This document shows positions 6,102 through 6,685 of a stretch of 6,685 nt of DNA, in pieces; position 1 is the stretch's first letter; each line of letters starts with the position of its first letter. This stretch comes from Gemmatimonadota bacterium (GTDB taxonomy: Bacteria; Gemmatimonadota; Gemmatimonadetes; Longimicrobiales; UBA6960): the NCBI GenBank assembly GCA_019347995.1, contig JAHWKH010000145.1, positions 1 through 6,685 of the forward strand, read 5' to 3'. Both the position numbers and the translations under genes were made by a program. The notes under the pieces are model-generated. The model made no database searches, had not been told where the DNA came from, and was given only the letters and a program-made list of their open reading frames with translations.

Positions 6102-6305
6102 CATGGCCAGCAGCGTGCCCCCCAGTGCGACGAAGTAGCCCCACTGGAGACTGATCTCGCCCGAGGGCGAGCCAGGGCGGTCGATCAGGCCGTTGAAGGC
6201 CACCAGGCCGAACGCCGCGATGGCCACCACGGCGGTCAGCTCTCCCCGCGCCCAGGACAGCTCGTGGTTGCGCACGATGATGTAGGCCAGGATGAGCGGC
6301 GCGGC
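6093..6305 (-). pseudogene. Fragment of a small unassigned membrane protein
   Basis: About 71 residues are present, with a hydrophobic stretch PLILAYIIV, a polar link RNHELSWARGE, a second helix LTAVVAIAAFGLVAF, then NGLIDRPGSPSGEISLQWGY and a third helix FVALGGTLLAMGG. The combination of helix, (R/N)xLIDxPG, a short polar loop, WGxFxALxG and helix resembles small four-helix hypothetical membrane proteins common in high-GC actinobacteria; the function is unknown. The first part (PLILAYIIVRNHELS) may come from yet another protein, which would add a breakpoint near 6260. It lies between dnaX and symporter pieces in one continuous frame and has neither start nor stop of its own. Confidence 0.4.
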
Positions 6306-6446
6306 GGCCGCGGGCAGCAGGATCCGGGCACAGATCAGCTCCAGCAGCAGCCGGGGTGCGGTCGCGCCGCGCATCTCGGTGAGGCCGGTGGCCACCAGGT
6401 CGGCGGCCCGGGTCAGCTCAGCGCGGCCGAACCGTCCGGCCTGGGC
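6306..6446 (-). pseudogene. dnaX: DNA polymerase III gamma/tau subunit fragment
   Basis: DnaX is the clamp-loader ATPase subunit of the replicative polymerase. This piece of about 47 residues reads AQAGRFGRAELTRAADLV, then GLTEMRGATAPRLLLELICA and RILLPAA. It matches the helical domain III collar region of actinobacterial DnaX, where the GLTEMRGATxPRLxLELxCARxLLP pattern is highly characteristic. The AAA+ ATPase domain that should precede it is absent: beyond 6446 the sequence instead encodes an ABC ATPase on the opposite strand. After LLPAA the frame enters an unrelated membrane protein. dnaX is essential, so a live genome must carry an intact copy elsewhere. Identification is secure despite the short length. 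Confidence 0.82.
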
Positions 6447-6455
6447 GACGAGCCG
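6441..6455. other. Strand-switching junction between dnaX and the ABC ATPase
   Basis: To the left, the minus strand encodes DnaX residues up to AQAGRFG (ending about 6446). To the right, the plus strand encodes the ABC ATPase from DEPFAGVDK (about 6447). Each gene is cut in the middle of a conserved domain, and the orientation flips with no spacer. Confidence 0.7.
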
Positions 6456-6685
6456 TTCGCCGGCGTCGACAAGCGGTCCGAGGCGACCATCGTGCGGCTG
6501 CTGCGGGAACTGGCCGACGACGGCCGCACCGTCCTGGTCTCCACGCACGACCTGCACGCCCTCCCCCGCCTGGCCGACGAGGCCGCGCTCCTGCTGCGCC
6601 GGGTCCTGTTCCACGGCGAGGTCTCCGAGGCGCTGCGGCCGGAGAACCTGGCGCGCACGTTCGGGCTCGGGGAGGGGTTGGCATG
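6447..6685 (+). CDS. ABC transporter ATP-binding protein, C-terminal fragment (metal-type)
   Basis: This is the ATPase subunit of an importer, most like the manganese/zinc/iron family by recall. The frame begins at the Walker B acidic pair in DEPFAGVDK (Asp at 6447-6449, catalytic Glu at 6450-6452), which also contains the D-loop GVDK. It continues RSEATIVRLLRELADDGRTVLVSTHDLHAL, where the His of STHD is the switch histidine. The C-terminus RPENLARTFGLGEGLA is typical of such subunits. Walker A and the ABC signature should lie just upstream but are replaced by the dnaX piece on the other strand, so about two thirds of the protein is missing. The last two bases (TG) would complete a TGA stop if the next base is A, giving an ATGA overlap with the next gene. 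Family is secure; metal specificity is inference. Confidence 0.87.
6671..6685 (+). promoter_or_regulatory. Shine-Dalgarno and start codon of a gene running off the window
   Basis: GGAGG at 6671-6675 lies 7 nt before an ATG at 6683-6685, a near-ideal spacing. The ATG overlaps the expected end of the ABC ATPase (probable ATGA). By the usual gene order of metal importers the next gene would be the membrane permease subunit, translationally coupled to the ATPase; only the start codon is visible. Confidence 0.55.

Larger units (their letters stand above)
5574..6446 (-). other. Mosaic open reading frame joining pieces of several proteins
   Basis: A single stop-free minus-strand frame covers this interval (open from about 6614 to 5115). 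Its product would read, in order, DnaX collar, small membrane protein, sodium:solute symporter core and an unassigned membrane segment. No piece is complete and none has its own start signal. High GC makes stop codons rare, so an open frame alone is weak evidence of a real gene. I read the interval as a set of joined fragments and not as one protein. Confidence 0.7.

Noticed and set aside
5574..6446. A novel multi-domain membrane protein encoded by the long minus-strand frame
   Set aside because: Segments match unrelated families with high specificity (DnaX, SSS) and each lacks its ends. An in-frame string of fragments is better explained as joined sequences.
1..6685. CRISPR array, insertion sequence, phage attachment site, tRNA or rRNA
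   Set aside because: No regularly spaced repeats, transposase motifs, terminal inverted repeats with target duplications, or conserved RNA segments were found on reading both strands. The breakpoints show no mobile-element ends.

Overview
The window is about 6.7 kb of very GC-rich DNA (roughly 70% by eye). It reads as a coherent gene block of about 5.2 kb flanked on both sides by pieces of unrelated genes. No rRNA, tRNA, CRISPR array or insertion sequence was recognised. The core (about 287-5493) resembles a Gemmatimonadota-type genome: an S9 peptidase whose signal peptide ends in ...SAQE, an APC permease, a TM2-domain protein and a Helicobacter-PgdA-like deacetylase. The outer pieces (tkt, dnaX and a metal-type ABC ATPase) read like high-GC Actinobacteria. 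These taxonomic readings come from recalled family sequences, not from a search.

Layout. (1) 2-286, plus strand: an internal piece of transketolase that runs in frame, without a stop, into (2) about 287-1258, an APC-family amino acid permease lacking its N-terminal third. (3) About 1296-2279, plus strand: a multi-pass TM2-domain protein with a probable TTG start. (4) 2276-4432, minus strand: a complete secreted S9-family serine peptidase, convergent with the TM2 gene and sharing a CTAG at the two stop codons. (5) 4513-5493, minus strand: a complete NodB-type deacetylase of the HpPgdA-like group. (6) About 5574-6446, minus strand: one open frame that strings together pieces of at least four unrelated proteins, read in order as DnaX, a small membrane protein, a sodium:solute symporter and an ArnT-like or other unassigned membrane protein. 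(7) About 6447-6685, plus strand: the C-terminal part of an ABC transporter ATPase, followed by the start codon of the next gene with a strong Shine-Dalgarno.

How the genes may work together. In the core, the secreted peptidase and the deacetylase face the same way, 80 bp apart, and could contribute to envelope or peptide turnover. The permease and TM2 protein lie on the opposite strand and could be co-transcribed. No dedicated pathway is evident.

The main result is that the window looks like a composite. At least five abrupt changes of gene identity occur, at about 287, 5574, 5750, 6100 and 6305, with a sixth at about 6446 where the strand also flips. Several involve short shared residues or bases, and several keep the frame open. 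Loss of both ends of tkt and dnaX is hard to reconcile with a living genome, so a chimeric assembly or amplification product is the favoured explanation, not a new biological system.
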